Assembly (NCBI GenBank): GCA_900315675.1 | Contig: OMZY01000008.1 | Coordinates: forward strand, 1 to 64,000 | Reading direction: 5' to 3' | From: an uncultured Eubacteriales bacterium | Lineage (GTDB): Bacteria > Bacillota > Clostridia > Christensenellales > Aristaeellaceae | DNA: 64,000 nucleotides | Shown here: positions 1-7,718 of the stretch, one piece after another | How the letters are laid out: every line of letters starts with the position of its first letter | Numbering within the stretch: position 1 is the first letter of the stretch | Translations under genes and position numbers: made by a program | The notes under the pieces: generated by a model | What the model was told of the DNA's origin: nothing | Seen by the model: the letters and a program-made list of their open reading frames with translations, nothing else | Database searches by the model: none

Positions 1-1
1 C

Positions 2-115
2 GACATGGAAATCACCCTGATCACCCCCATCGCTATGGAGCAGGGACTGCGCTTCGCTATCCGTGAAGGCGGCCGTACCGTTGGTTCCGGCGTTGTGGCG
101 AAGGTCATTGAGTAA
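2..115 (+). CDS. tuf: Elongation factor Tu, C-terminal end (partial)
   Basis: The last 37 codons of EF-Tu, the GTPase that delivers aminoacyl-tRNA to the ribosome. The visible peptide runs from [11 protein letters not shown] to [10 protein letters not shown], the very conserved end of domain 3 with the motif [13 protein letters not shown]. The start lies before the window. It is followed 21 bases later by rpmG, the usual Firmicutes order ahead of secE and nusG. Confidence 0.97.
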   Translation, partial: DMEITLITPIAMEQGLRFAIREGGRTVGSGVVAKVIE

Positions 116-136
116 TCAAGTCAGGAGGGATCCCTA

Positions 137-298
137 ATGGCAAACGCCGCCCGTACCAAGGTTTGCCTGGCTTGCACCGAGTGCAAACAGCGCAACTACA
201 ACAACATGAAGAACAAGAAGAACACTCCGGATCGCATTGAGCTCCAGAAGTATTGTCCCTTCTGCAAGAAGCACACAACTCATCGCGAGACCAAGTGA
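137..298 (+). CDS. rpmG: 50S ribosomal protein L33
   Basis: 53-residue large-subunit protein, full length for L33. It keeps four cysteines in two pairs (CLAC/TEC near residues 10-16 and CPFC near 40-43), so it is the zinc-binding form of L33. The ATG is 7 bases after an AGGAGGGA-type Shine-Dalgarno sequence. It was too short to be found by a length-limited ORF search. Its stop codon sits against the start region of secE, suggesting one transcript from rpmG to nusG. Confidence 0.95.
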   Translation: MANAARTKVCLACTECKQRNYNNMKNKKNTPDRIELQKYCPFCKKHTTHRETK

Positions 299-333
299 TC
301 CAACACCTATCAAGCTGTGAGGATGTGAAAGAA

Positions 334-615
334 GTGTCTGAGACGAAGAAAGCGGTTGAATCCGCCGAGAAGGCCGTCCGGAAATCCGGAGAGAACAAGC
401 TGAGCAAAATCATCAGCTGGTTCGCCAAGCTTCCCGCAAGGATCGCGAAGCCCTTCAGGAACATGTACTATGAGCTGAAGAAGGTTACCTGGCCCAGCAA
501 AGAAAAGCTGATCGCCTATTCCATCATCGTGCTCGTTTTCATGCTCTTCATGGGTGTTGTGATCGGTCTGCTGGACATGGGTGCGACCACATTGGTCAAG
601 ATGCTGGTCGTGTAA
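334..615 (+). CDS. secE: Protein translocase subunit SecE
   Basis: Small inner subunit of the SecYEG channel. The C-terminal half carries the SecE signature (MYYELKKVTWPSKEKL) followed by one membrane helix (about IIVLVFMLFMGVVIGLL). The N-terminal part is a lysine/glutamate-rich cytosolic extension. The start is uncertain: I chose the GTG at 334, about 10 bases after GAGGA, giving 93 residues. GTG codons at 295 (overlapping the rpmG stop) and 325 are alternatives in the same frame. nusG follows after 17 bases, the classical secE-nusG pair. Confidence 0.9.
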   Translation: MSETKKAVESAEKAVRKSGENKLSKIISWFAKLPARIAKPFRNMYYELKKVTWPSKEKLIAYSIIVLVFMLFMGVVIGLLDMGATTLVKMLVV

Positions 616-632
616 CATAGGAGAGTAAAGAC

Positions 633-1169
633 ATGGCTGAAAACAAGAAGGAGCCTTGCTGGTACGTCATCCACACCTACTCGGGCTACGAGAACAAGGT
701 GAAGGATACGCTGGAAAAGTCCGTCGAAAACAACGGAATGCAGGACCTGATCCTGGAGGTACGGGTCCCCATGGAGGAAGTTGTTGAGATCCGGAACGGA
801 AAGCGCGTTAAGAGCACCCGTAAGGTTTATCCCGGCTATGTGCTGGTGCACATGATTGAAACCAGCGAAAGCTGGTATGTCGTGCGGAATACCCGCGGCG
901 TTACCGGCTTTGTTGGACCGGATTCCAAGCCTGTTCCGCTGACGCAGGAGGAAGTCGACATGATGCTCAATACTGAGCAGTCCAGCGTGGACTTCGGCTT
1001 CGCGATCGGCGAGCATGTCCGGATTCTTTCCGGTCCGCTGGAGAATTTCAGCGGTGTGGTGGAAGACGTCGATACCGTGCGCGGCAAGCTGACTGTCAAG
1101 GTGCAGATGTTCCTTGGCCGTGAGATGCCCGTTGAGGTGGATCTCGACCAGGTCGAGAAGGAAGACTGA
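633..1169 (+). CDS. nusG: Transcription termination/antitermination factor NusG
   Basis: 178 residues, normal for NusG. The N-terminal NGN domain begins CWYVIHTYSGYENKV and includes the PGYVLV segment; the C-terminal KOW domain contains GEHVRILSGPLENFSG. It binds RNA polymerase and couples it to Rho or the ribosome. It lies between secE and the L11/L1 genes, the most common arrangement in bacteria. The ATG follows GGAGAGTAAAGAC. Confidence 0.97.
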   Translation: MAENKKEPCWYVIHTYSGYENKVKDTLEKSVENNGMQDLILEVRVPMEEVVEIRNGKRVKSTRKVYPGYVLVHMIETSESWYVVRNTRGVTGFVGPDSKPVPLTQEEVDMMLNTEQSSVDFGFAIGEHVRILSGPLENFSGVVEDVDTVRGKLTVKVQMFLGREMPVEVDLDQVEKED

Positions 1170-1200
1170 TCTCCGCTCCTGTGATTCTGTTAGTTGCAAA

Positions 1201-1226
1201 GGGAACAGCCCTTTGAGGCTGTTCCC
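1201..1226 (+). promoter_or_regulatory. Stem-loop in the nusG-rplK spacer
   Basis: Ten-base perfect arms GGGAACAGCC and GGCTGTTCCC with loop CTTTGA. No T-run follows, so it is not an obvious intrinsic terminator. It lies just upstream of the L1-like motif at 1259-1291. A similar GGGGC/GCCCC hairpin (1748-1762) precedes the second L1-like motif, which hints that the hairpin is part of the same control region. Confidence 0.55.
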
Positions 1227-1258
1227 ATGCATCGCCCTGTCCAATGACGGGGTGCGAC

Positions 1259-1291
1259 GTGGGAGGAAGCTTCAGGCTTCCGCTCTACCAC
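1259..1291 (+). promoter_or_regulatory. Ribosomal protein L1-binding-like mRNA motif before rplK
   Basis: The RNA would fold as outer helix GTGG/CCAC (1259-1262 with 1288-1291), an asymmetric internal loop, and inner helix GGAAGC/GCTTCC (1265-1270 with 1276-1281). The GTGGGAGG strand opposite a TACCAC strand is the arrangement of the L1 site on 23S rRNA helix 77 and of known L1 autoregulatory mRNA sites. Inference: L1 represses the rplK-rplA message by binding here. Confidence 0.6.
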
Positions 1292-1315
1292 AATTATTAT
1301 GGAGGTGCCACTCAA

Positions 1316-1741
1316 ATGGCAAAGAAAGTACAGGCTTACATTAAGCTGCAGGTTCCTGCCGGCAAGGCAACGCCCGCACCGCCTATCGGTCCCGCTCTGG
1401 GCCAGCATGGCGTGAACATTCCCGGATTCTGCAAAGAGTTCAATGACCGTACCGCCAAGGAAGCCGGCATGATTATCCCCGTGGTGATCACCGTCTACAC
1501 CGACCGTACCTTCACCTTCATCACCAAGACGCCTCCGGCGCCCGTGCTGATCAAGAAGGCTCTGAACCTGCAGAAGGCCAGCGGCCGTCCCAACAAGGAA
1601 AAGGTTGGACAGCTGACCAAAGAACAGGTTCGTAAGATCGCGGAAACCAAAATGCCCGATCTGAACGCCGGCAGCATCGAAGCCGCCATGAGCATGGTAG
1701 CCGGAACCGCCCGCAGCATGGGCGTGACCGTCGAAGAATGA
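1316..1741 (+). CDS. rplK: 50S ribosomal protein L11
   Basis: 141 residues, the exact usual length when started at the ATG at 1316 (GGAGGTG, 8 bases upstream). It begins [22 protein letters not shown], the L11 N-terminal domain with its proline-rich hinge, and ends in the RNA-binding C-terminal domain ([13 protein letters not shown]). L11 forms the stalk base of the GTPase-associated centre. The frame is open upstream to 1244, but that stretch has no ribosome-binding site and overlaps the leader structure. Confidence 0.97.
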   Translation: MAKKVQAYIKLQVPAGKATPAPPIGPALGQHGVNIPGFCKEFNDRTAKEAGMIIPVVITVYTDRTFTFITKTPPAPVLIKKALNLQKASGRPNKEKVGQLTKEQVRKIAETKMPDLNAGSIEAAMSMVAGTARSMGVTVEE

Positions 1742-1767
1742 TGCATTGGGGCGCACAGCCCCTGACA

Positions 1768-1800
1768 ATGTGGGAGGACAAAGTGCCGCTATGACCACAT
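1768..1800 (+). promoter_or_regulatory. Ribosomal protein L1-binding-like mRNA motif before rplA
   Basis: Outer helix ATGTGG/CCACAT (1768-1773 with 1795-1800) encloses GAGGAC and GTGCCGCTATGA. The GTGGGAGG strand opposite ATGACCAC matches the L1 recognition pattern more closely than the copy at 1259-1291. A GGGGC/GCCCC hairpin at 1748-1762 lies just ahead. The rplA ribosome-binding site (GGGAGGA at 1801-1807) follows directly, so bound L1 could block initiation of its own gene. Confidence 0.65.
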
Positions 1801-1815
1801 GGGAGGAATAAAAGA

Positions 1816-2505
1816 ATGAAACACGGCAAGAAGTATAACGACAGCATTAAGCTGATCGACCACCTGAAGCAGTATGATCCCGAAGAGGCTGTTGATCTGG
1901 TTCTCCAGACCGGCAAAGCCAAGTTCGACGAGACCGTAGAAATCTCCATCCGCCTGGGCGTTGACCCCCGCCATGCTGACCAGCAGGTCCGCGGCGCTGT
2001 GGTTCTGCCTCACGGCACCGGCCGCACCATCCGCGTGCTGGTCATTGCCAAGGGCGACAAGGCTAAGGAAGCTGAAGAAGCCGGTGCCGATTATGTCGGC
2101 GCTGAGGATATGATCCAGAAGATCCAGCAGGAGAACTGGTTCGATTTCGACGTCTGCGTTGCCACGCCCGATATGATGGGTATGGTCGGCCGCATCGGTC
2201 GTGTGCTGGGCCCGAAGGGCCTCATGCCCAACCCGAAGTCCGGTACCGTGACCATGGACATCGCCCGCGCTGTGAACGACATCAAAGCCGGTAAAGTGGA
2301 ATACCGTCTGGACAAGACCGCTATCATCCACTGCCCGATCGGCAAAGTGTCCTTCGGCAAGGAAAAGCTTCAGGAGAACCTGAACGTGCTGATGGATGCC
2401 GTTAACAAGGCTAAGCCCGCGGCAGCCAAGGGAACCTACATGAAGAGCGTTTACCTCTCCAGCACCATGGGTCCCGCCATTCGCGTGAATCCGCTGAAGT
2501 TCTGA
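1816..2505 (+). CDS. rplA: 50S ribosomal protein L1
   Basis: 229 residues, normal for L1. Motifs include [31 protein letters not shown] cut here into its known parts: the N-terminal domain I with HADQQVRG, and domain II with [20 protein letters not shown]1 binds 23S rRNA at the E-site stalk and in many bacteria represses its own operon. The gene ends 15 bases before a strong terminator, so the operon stops here and does not continue into rplJ-rplL. Confidence 0.97.
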   Translation: MKHGKKYNDSIKLIDHLKQYDPEEAVDLVLQTGKAKFDETVEISIRLGVDPRHADQQVRGAVVLPHGTGRTIRVLVIAKGDKAKEAEEAGADYVGAEDMIQKIQQENWFDFDVCVATPDMMGMVGRIGRVLGPKGLMPNPKSGTVTMDIARAVNDIKAGKVEYRLDKTAIIHCPIGKVSFGKEKLQENLNVLMDAVNKAKPAAAKGTYMKSVYLSSTMGPAIRVNPLKF

Positions 2506-2519
2506 TAAGAACGATCAAA

Positions 2520-2551
2520 AAGAGCCTGTTTTTAAGCAGGCTCTTTTTTTG
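2520..2551 (+). terminator. Intrinsic terminator after rplA
   Basis: Perfect arms AGAGCCTG and CAGGCTCT with loop TTTTTAAG, followed by seven T. It ends the tuf/rpmG-rplA transcript. Confidence 0.92.
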
Positions 2552-2834
2552 TCCTTATCAGAACAATTCACAATTCATAATAGCAGACAGGACAATTTCC
2601 TGATGGAAACTGTCTTTTTTTTTTCTTAATGGAATGCATCCATGCAACACATGTTATACAGAACGACAGGGTTGGTCCCGTCGTTACGAAGATAAATGAA
2701 ATTATGAATTATGAATTTCATTTTGGGGGAACGCATATGGAACGCGTACAGCTCTTTTTGGAACAGCGGATCGGTACAATAATGCATCGGGCGGCAGTAA
2801 ACCGCCTGAATAATAAAACCGGAGGGAATATCTT
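2552..2834 (+). other. Spacer and leader of the fatty-acid operon
   Basis: 283 bases without a credible gene. It holds heptad repeats at 2566-2579 (ATTCACA, ATTCATA) and 2701-2721 (two ATTATGA units), a second terminator-like hairpin at 2591-2624, and a GGCGG/CCGCC hairpin at 2790-2806 just before the acpP ribosome-binding site (GGAGGG at 2821). A -10-like TACAAT lies at 2775-2780 but without a good -35. I found no clear FapR- or FabT-type operator. Confidence 0.5.
2591..2624 (+). terminator. Second terminator-like hairpin downstream of rplA
   Basis: Arms GACAATTTCC and GGAAACTGTC (one mismatch) with loop TGAT, followed by about ten T. It probably backs up the terminator at 2520-2551 and insulates the fatty-acid operon. 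Confidence 0.75.
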
Positions 2835-3056
2835 ATGTACTTTGACGCTATTGCTAAAATTGTCGCGGAACGGACCGGCTGTGATGTGGCTGACATCAGG
2901 CCTGACAGCAAATTTTCCGAGCTGGGGATCGATTCACTGGACACCGTGGAGCTGCTGATGAACCTGGAAGATGAGATCGGGATTGAAATAGAACTGGATC
3001 ACAAGGTGGAGACGATTGATGACCTGGATCAGTTTATCCAGAGCAGGCAGGGATAA
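2835..3056 (+). CDS. acpP: Acyl carrier protein
   Basis: 73-residue acidic protein. It has the phosphopantetheine attachment motif GIDSLDTVELL with the modified serine at residue 34, and the usual four-helix ACP length. It carries growing acyl chains between the Fab enzymes encoded directly downstream. The ATG follows GGAGGGAATATCTT. It is the first gene of the operon; fabK begins 5 bases after its stop. Confidence 0.95.
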   Translation: MYFDAIAKIVAERTGCDVADIRPDSKFSELGIDSLDTVELLMNLEDEIGIEIELDHKVETIDDLDQFIQSRQG

Positions 3057-3061
3057 AGCCC

Positions 3062-4006
3062 ATGATCAAATCAGCAATTTGTGACCTGCTCGGCATTCAG
3101 TACCCGGTATTTCAGGGCGGCATGGCCTGGATTGCCGACGGCAGGCTGGCGGCCGCGGTATCAGAAGGCGGCGGACTGGGGATCATTGCGGCCGGAAACG
3201 CCCCCGGGGATTATGTCAGGGAGCAGATCCGGACAGCCAGGAAGATGACGGATAAGCCTATCGGCGTGAACATCATGCTGCTCAGTCCGTTTGCAGCGGA
3301 TGTGGCCAGGGTGGTGACGGAGGAAAAGGTGGAGGTTGTGACCACCGGAGCCGGCAATCCTGCAGCGTATATGAGTGCCTGGCTCGCGGCAGGCATACGG
3401 GTGATCCCGGTGGTTGCTTCGGTCGCCCTGGCGAAACTGATGACCCGCATCGGCGCTTCCGCCCTGATTGCGGAGGGCGGGGAAAGCGGCGGCCATGTAG
3501 GCGAGCTTACGACCATGGTGCTTGTTCCGCAGATCTGTGACGCAACGGATCTGCCGGTGATCGCTGCCGGCGGCATCGCCGACGGCAGGGGGGCGGCTGC
3601 TGCCTTCATGCTGGGAGCATGCGGTATTCAGATGGGCACACGCTTCCTGAGCGCGGAAGAATGCACTGTTCATCCGGCCTATAAGGAGAAAATCCTGAAG
3701 GCTACAGATCTGTGCACAATGGTGACCGGCAGGCGCCTGGGGCACCCTGTACGCAGTCTGCGCACACCCTTCGCCAGGAATTACGCGAAGGCGGAATACG
3801 GCGGAATGCCGGATGAAGACCTGGAGGCGCTGGGAACAGGGGCTCTCAGGCTGGCCGTGCAGGAAGGGGATAATGAGAGAGGATGCTTCCTTGCGGGCCA
3901 GATTGCTGCCATGGTCCGGAAAGAACAGCCGGCGGCTGAAATTATCAGGGAAGTGGTAGAGGAGGCGGAACCGCTCCTCCTGGGGGCATCGAAATGGGTA
4001 AAGTAG
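3062..4006 (+). CDS. fabK: Enoyl-ACP reductase II (FMN-dependent)
   Basis: 314 residues, the length of FabK. It belongs to the nitronate monooxygenase/FabK TIM-barrel flavoprotein family: it begins LLGIQYPVFQGGMAWIAD and has the flavin-binding segments IAEGGESGGHVG, PVIAAGGIADGRG and GACGIQMGTRFLS. It reduces trans-2-enoyl-ACP at the last step of each elongation cycle. Its position between acpP and fabD is typical of Firmicutes that use FabK instead of triclosan-sensitive FabI. It overlaps fabD by 13 bases. Confidence 0.93.
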   Translation: MIKSAICDLLGIQYPVFQGGMAWIADGRLAAAVSEGGGLGIIAAGNAPGDYVREQIRTARKMTDKPIGVNIMLLSPFAADVARVVTEEKVEVVTTGAGNPAAYMSAWLAAGIRVIPVVASVALAKLMTRIGASALIAEGGESGGHVGELTTMVLVPQICDATDLPVIAAGGIADGRGAAAAFMLGACGIQMGTRFLSAEECTVHPAYKEKILKATDLCTMVTGRRLGHPVRSLRTPFARNYAKAEYGGMPDEDLEALGTGALRLAVQEGDNERGCFLAGQIAAMVRKEQPAAEIIREVVEEAEPLLLGASKWVK

Positions 4007-4893
4007 CTTTTGTTTTTTCAGGCCAGGGAGATCAGTATCCGGGAATGGGCAGGGAACTGGCGGAAATGGACGCGGCCGCGGCAGCGGTTTACGCCGCCTG
4101 TGACGCCATCCGCCCCGGTACCTCACGGCAGTGTTTTGAGGGTACGGAGGAAGAACTGAAGGAAACACGGAATACCCAGCCCTGCCTGTTTGCCACGGAA
4201 CTGGCTTCCGCACTGGTGCTGATGAACCGGGGCGTGATTCCCGACGCTGCGGCGGGCTTTTCACTCGGCGAGGTTGCGGCGGCCACGGTCAGCGGCATGT
4301 TTGATCTGGAAACAGGTTTCCGGCTTGTCTGCAGGCGCGGGGAACTGATGCAGCGGGAAGCTGAAAAGCATGATACTTCCATGGCGGCCGTGGTGAAACT
4401 GTCGCCGGAACAGGTGCGGGAGATCTGCGGCAGGTATCCGGAGGTGTACCCTGTAAACTTCAACTGCCCCGGACAGGTGACCGTTTCCGGGCTTTCCTCC
4501 CGGATGGCCGGTTTTTCCGCGGACGTGAAGGCCGCGGGGGGACGGGCGATTCCCCTGAAGGTGAAGGGAGCTTTTCATACACCGTTTATGCGGGAGGCCG
4601 CCGGAAGATTTGCCCGGGAACTGGAAAAGGCAGCATTCAGGGAAAGAAGAATTCCGCTGTATTCCAACATGACGGCGGAACCGTATACGGAGAACGCGGC
4701 AGAACTGCTTTCAGGGCAGATCTGCAGCCCGGTGCTGTGGGAAAAGCTGATCCGCAATATGATTGCAGACGGGGTGGATACCTTCATCGAAATCGGCCCC
4801 GGGAAAACGCTGTGTAATATGATTCAGAGAATCAGCGCGCAGGTCAGGGCCTGCAGTGCAGCGGAATATCAGGCAGAGGTGGGAAAATGCTGA
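3994..4893 (+). CDS. fabD: Malonyl-CoA:ACP transacylase
   Basis: 299 residues. It loads malonyl groups from malonyl-CoA onto ACP. The N-terminus is FVFSGQGDQYPGMGRE, where most FabD proteins have GQGAQ. The nucleophile serine is residue 90 in AGFSLGE, where GHSLGE is more usual, and the catalytic histidine is in KGAFHTPFM. These two motif differences are conservative and I expect an active enzyme. It overlaps fabK at the start and fabG by 7 bases at the end, indicating translational coupling. Confidence 0.94.
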   Translation: MGKVAFVFSGQGDQYPGMGRELAEMDAAAAAVYAACDAIRPGTSRQCFEGTEEELKETRNTQPCLFATELASALVLMNRGVIPDAAAGFSLGEVAAATVSGMFDLETGFRLVCRRGELMQREAEKHDTSMAAVVKLSPEQVREICGRYPEVYPVNFNCPGQVTVSGLSSRMAGFSADVKAAGGRAIPLKVKGAFHTPFMREAAGRFARELEKAAFRERRIPLYSNMTAEPYTENAAELLSGQICSPVLWEKLIRNMIADGVDTFIEIGPGKTLCNMIQRISAQVRACSAAEYQAEVGKC

Positions 4894-5615
4894 AAGGAAA
4901 GACAGCTGTTGTGACCGGGGGCTCCCGCGGGATCGGCAGGGCTATTGCTTATAAACTGGCTTCCATGGGAGCGAATATCGCGGTGATTTACGCGGGAAAC
5001 GCGGAAGCGGCGGAAACGGTATGCAGGAGATGCGCAGAGGAAACCGGGGTGAAAGCCAGGGCATATCAGTGCGACGTTGCGGATTTCACCGCTGTGAAGG
5101 AAAAAGTGGCCAGGATCCGGGCTGATTTCGGGACGGTGCATATTCTGGTCAACAACGCGGGCATCACCCGGGACGGGCTGCTGGCCATCATGAAGGAAGA
5201 GGATTACGACGCGGTAGTGGATACCAATCTCAAAGGCGCCTTCAACATGATCCGTCACTGCACGGGATTGTTCATCCGGAACCGGGAAGGCTGCATTATC
5301 AATATCACATCCGTGGCAGGCCTGATGGGCAATGCGGGGCAGTGCAATTATTCCGCGTCCAAGGCGGGACTCATCGGCCTTACAAAATCCGCTGCCAGGG
5401 AGCTGGCCCCGAAGGGCATCCGCTGCAACGCGATTGCTCCCGGCTTTATTGCTACCGATATGACCGGCAGTCAGACGGACAATCCTCTGCTGGGAACCAT
5501 TCCCATGGGGAGAATGGGAGAACCGGAGGATGTGGCAGAGGCGGCTGCCTATCTGGCAACCGCGAAATATGTGACAGGCGAAGTCCTCCGGGTGGACGGC
5601 GGCATCGCAATGTAA
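4887..5615 (+). CDS. fabG: 3-oxoacyl-ACP reductase
   Basis: 242-residue short-chain dehydrogenase. It reduces 3-ketoacyl-ACP with NADPH. Seen: cofactor motif TGGSRGIGRAIA, NNAG, catalytic serine in INITSVAG, YSASKAG for the Tyr-Lys pair, and a C-terminal VTGEVLRVDGGIAM typical of FabG. Its start overlaps the end of fabD and its stop is 11 bases before fabF. Confidence 0.96.
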   Translation: MLKGKTAVVTGGSRGIGRAIAYKLASMGANIAVIYAGNAEAAETVCRRCAEETGVKARAYQCDVADFTAVKEKVARIRADFGTVHILVNNAGITRDGLLAIMKEEDYDAVVDTNLKGAFNMIRHCTGLFIRNREGCIINITSVAGLMGNAGQCNYSASKAGLIGLTKSAARELAPKGIRCNAIAPGFIATDMTGSQTDNPLLGTIPMGRMGEPEDVAEAAAYLATAKYVTGEVLRVDGGIAM

Positions 5616-5626
5616 GGAGAAAAAGA

Positions 5627-6865
5627 ATGAGTGAATACAGAAGAGTGGTCGTAACCGGTATCGGCGCGGTAACCCCGTTGGGAAACAACGCGGCTGAGAC
5701 CTGGGAAGGCATGAAAAAAGGGAAAAACGGCATCGGACCCATTACGCTTTTTGATACGGAAAACTTCAGGGCAAAGCTGGCTGCCGAGGTCAGGAACTTT
5801 GATCCCCGGGAGTATCTGGAGGTCAATGAGGTGCTCCGTACGGACCGTTACGCGCAGTTTGCCGTGGCCGCGGCGAAGCAGGCGGCGGATGACAGCGGCG
5901 TGGAGAGTACGGTGGAGCCAGAACGGTTTGCCGTGATTTTCGGTACGGGAATCGGCGGCATCAGTACGTTTGAAAAGGAACACTCCACGCTGCTGGAAAA
6001 AGGCCCGCGCCGGGTTTCGCCCCTGATGGTGCCGATGATGATCGGCAATATGGCGGCGGGAATGATTGCCATCCGCCACGATTGCCGCGGATCCGTGATG
6101 CCCGCGGTCACTGCCTGCGCCTCCGGTTCAAACGCCATCGGCGAAGCAATGCGCCTGATCCGCCACGGCTACGCGGACGCGGCGATCACCGGCGGGGCGG
6201 AAGCGGCCATTATACCGTCCGCTATCGCCGGGTTTGCGAACATGAAGGCGCTGTCCGTTTCCGAAAATCCGAAGGAGGCCTCTCTTCCTTTTGACCGGCG
6301 CAGAAACGGCTTTGTGATGGGGGAAGGCGCGGCAGCGCTGATCCTGGAGGAATATGAACACGCGAAAGCGCGTGGGGCCGTCATCTACGGCGAGGTATGC
6401 GGTTATGGTTCCACCTGTGACGCGTACCATATCACGGCGCCGCATCCGGACGCACGCGGCGGCGCCCGGGCCATGACCGACGCGATGAAGGAAGCGGAGT
6501 ATACGCCGGAGGACGTGGTGTATATCAACGCGCACGGTACCGGGACGCCGATGAACGATGTGCTGGAGACCCTGGCGATCAAAAAGGCGCTGGGAGAGGA
6601 GAACGCACAGAAAGCCTATGTCAGTTCCACCTAATCCATGACCGGTCATATGCTGGGCGCGGCAGGCGCGGTGGAAGCCCTGGCTTGCCTCTGTGCGCTG
6701 AAGGAAGGCGTTATTCCGCCCACCATCAACCTGAAGGAACAGGACGAAGCCTGCGACCTGAACTGTGTGCCGGAGCAGGCGGTCCGTGCCGGCGTGACTC
6801 TGGCGCTGTCCAATTCCCTGGGCTTCGGCGGTCATAACGCGTGTCTCGCTTTCAGAAAGGTGTAA
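5627..6865 (+). pseudogene. fabF: 3-oxoacyl-ACP synthase II with an in-frame TAA at the catalytic lysine
   Basis: Read through, the frame encodes 412 residues, full length for FabF, which condenses malonyl-ACP with acyl-ACP. Catalytic Cys164 (TACASGSNA), His303 (NAHGTGT) and His341 ([11 protein letters not shown]) are all present. Codon 336 (6632-6634), where FabF has the catalytic lysine of the STKSMTGH motif, is TAA; one A-to-T change from AAA explains it. The frame is the same on both sides, so this is a nonsense change, not a frameshift. A product stopping at 335 would lack Lys and His341 and should be dead. No other condensing enzyme is in the window. A sequencing error, a recent mutation, or another fabF elsewhere are all possible. 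Confidence 0.85.
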
Positions 6866-6870
6866 AGGAT

Positions 6871-7293
6871 ATGAAGGATACAGATATTCGCAGATATGCC
6901 GAACTGATGAAGGAACTCGGGCTGACCGGACTGGAAATGACCGAAGGGGACAGCAGGGTGCGCCTGGAACGGTCTGTGCCGGCGCCTGCGGGGGAAACGG
7001 TGTACGCCGTGCCGGAAACGGCTCCGGCGGTGCGTTCCGCTGCTGAAAATAAGGATTATATCAGCGTGAAATCCCCGATTGTCGGCGTGTTTTACGCGGC
7101 GCCCGCGGAAAAAGCGGAATCCTATGTCAAGGCTGGAGATGCGGTGAATAAGGGACAGATCCTGTGCATTATCGAGGCCATGAAGCTGATGAATGAGATC
7201 GTCGCGGAAGATGACGGCGTGATCTCCGAGGTCTGCGTCACCAACGGCCAGGTTGTGGAATACGGTACGGAGCTGTTCCGGATCAAGAGGTAA
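6871..7293 (+). CDS. accB: Biotin carboxyl carrier protein of acetyl-CoA carboxylase
   Basis: 140 residues. The C-terminal biotinyl domain contains IIEAMKLMNEI with the biotin-accepting lysine at residue 105, and the FYAAPAEKAESYVKAGD thumb region typical of AccB. The N-terminal helix is followed by a proline/alanine linker. I start at the ATG at 6871, which has GAAAGG 10 bases upstream inside the end of fabF; an in-frame GTG at 6841 would add ten residues but has no ribosome-binding site. Confidence 0.94.
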   Translation: MKDTDIRRYAELMKELGLTGLEMTEGDSRVRLERSVPAPAGETVYAVPETAPAVRSAAENKDYISVKSPIVGVFYAAPAEKAESYVKAGDAVNKGQILCIIEAMKLMNEIVAEDDGVISEVCVTNGQVVEYGTELFRIKR

Positions 7294-7298
7294 GAACT

Positions 7299-7715
7299 GT
7301 GAACAAAGACGAAATCATGCGGGTACTCCCTCACAGGGAGAACATGCTGCTGCTGGATGACGCGGAGAGCCTGGAAGGCGGGGCTGTGGGCCATTATACC
7401 GTCCGCGGGGACGAGTTTTTCCTGAAGGGACATTTTCCGGGAAATCCCATTGTTCCCGGGGTCATTCTCTGTGAGATCCTGGCACAGTCCGCCTGCGTCC
7501 TGCTGAAGGAAGTGATCCGGGAGGGACAGCTGGCGGTCTACACGGGGCTGAACAACGTAAAATTCCGCTCCTCCGTGAAACCGGGGGACAGGATTGAGAC
7601 CCGCTGCCGGGTAAAACGGGTGAAGCATCCCTTTTACTTTTTTGAAGGCACGGCAACGGTGGACGGCAGGCGCTGCGTATCCGCTGAGTTCTCCGTTGCG
7701 ATTACAGGAGAATAA
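7299..7715 (+). CDS. fabZ: 3-hydroxyacyl-ACP dehydratase
   Basis: 138-residue hotdog-fold enzyme that dehydrates 3-hydroxyacyl-ACP. It has LPHRENMLLLD at the start and the active-site HFPGNPIVPGVILCE motif, with the catalytic histidine and the following glutamate. The start is GTG at 7299, 5 bases after accB. No fabA or fabM homologue is visible nearby. Confidence 0.95.
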   Translation: MNKDEIMRVLPHRENMLLLDDAESLEGGAVGHYTVRGDEFFLKGHFPGNPIVPGVILCEILAQSACVLLKEVIREGQLAVYTGLNNVKFRSSVKPGDRIETRCRVKRVKHPFYFFEGTATVDGRRCVSAEFSVAITGE

Positions 7716-7718
7716 GCG

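Noticed and set aside
2629..2834. Small gene ahead of acpP
   Set aside because: The open frame runs through a heptad repeat and into acpP in another frame, with no ribosome-binding site or conserved residues.
6632..6634. Recoding of the fabF stop as a special amino acid
   Set aside because: Selenocysteine uses TGA and pyrrolysine TAG; no known system decodes TAA as lysine, and other genes here end at TAA.
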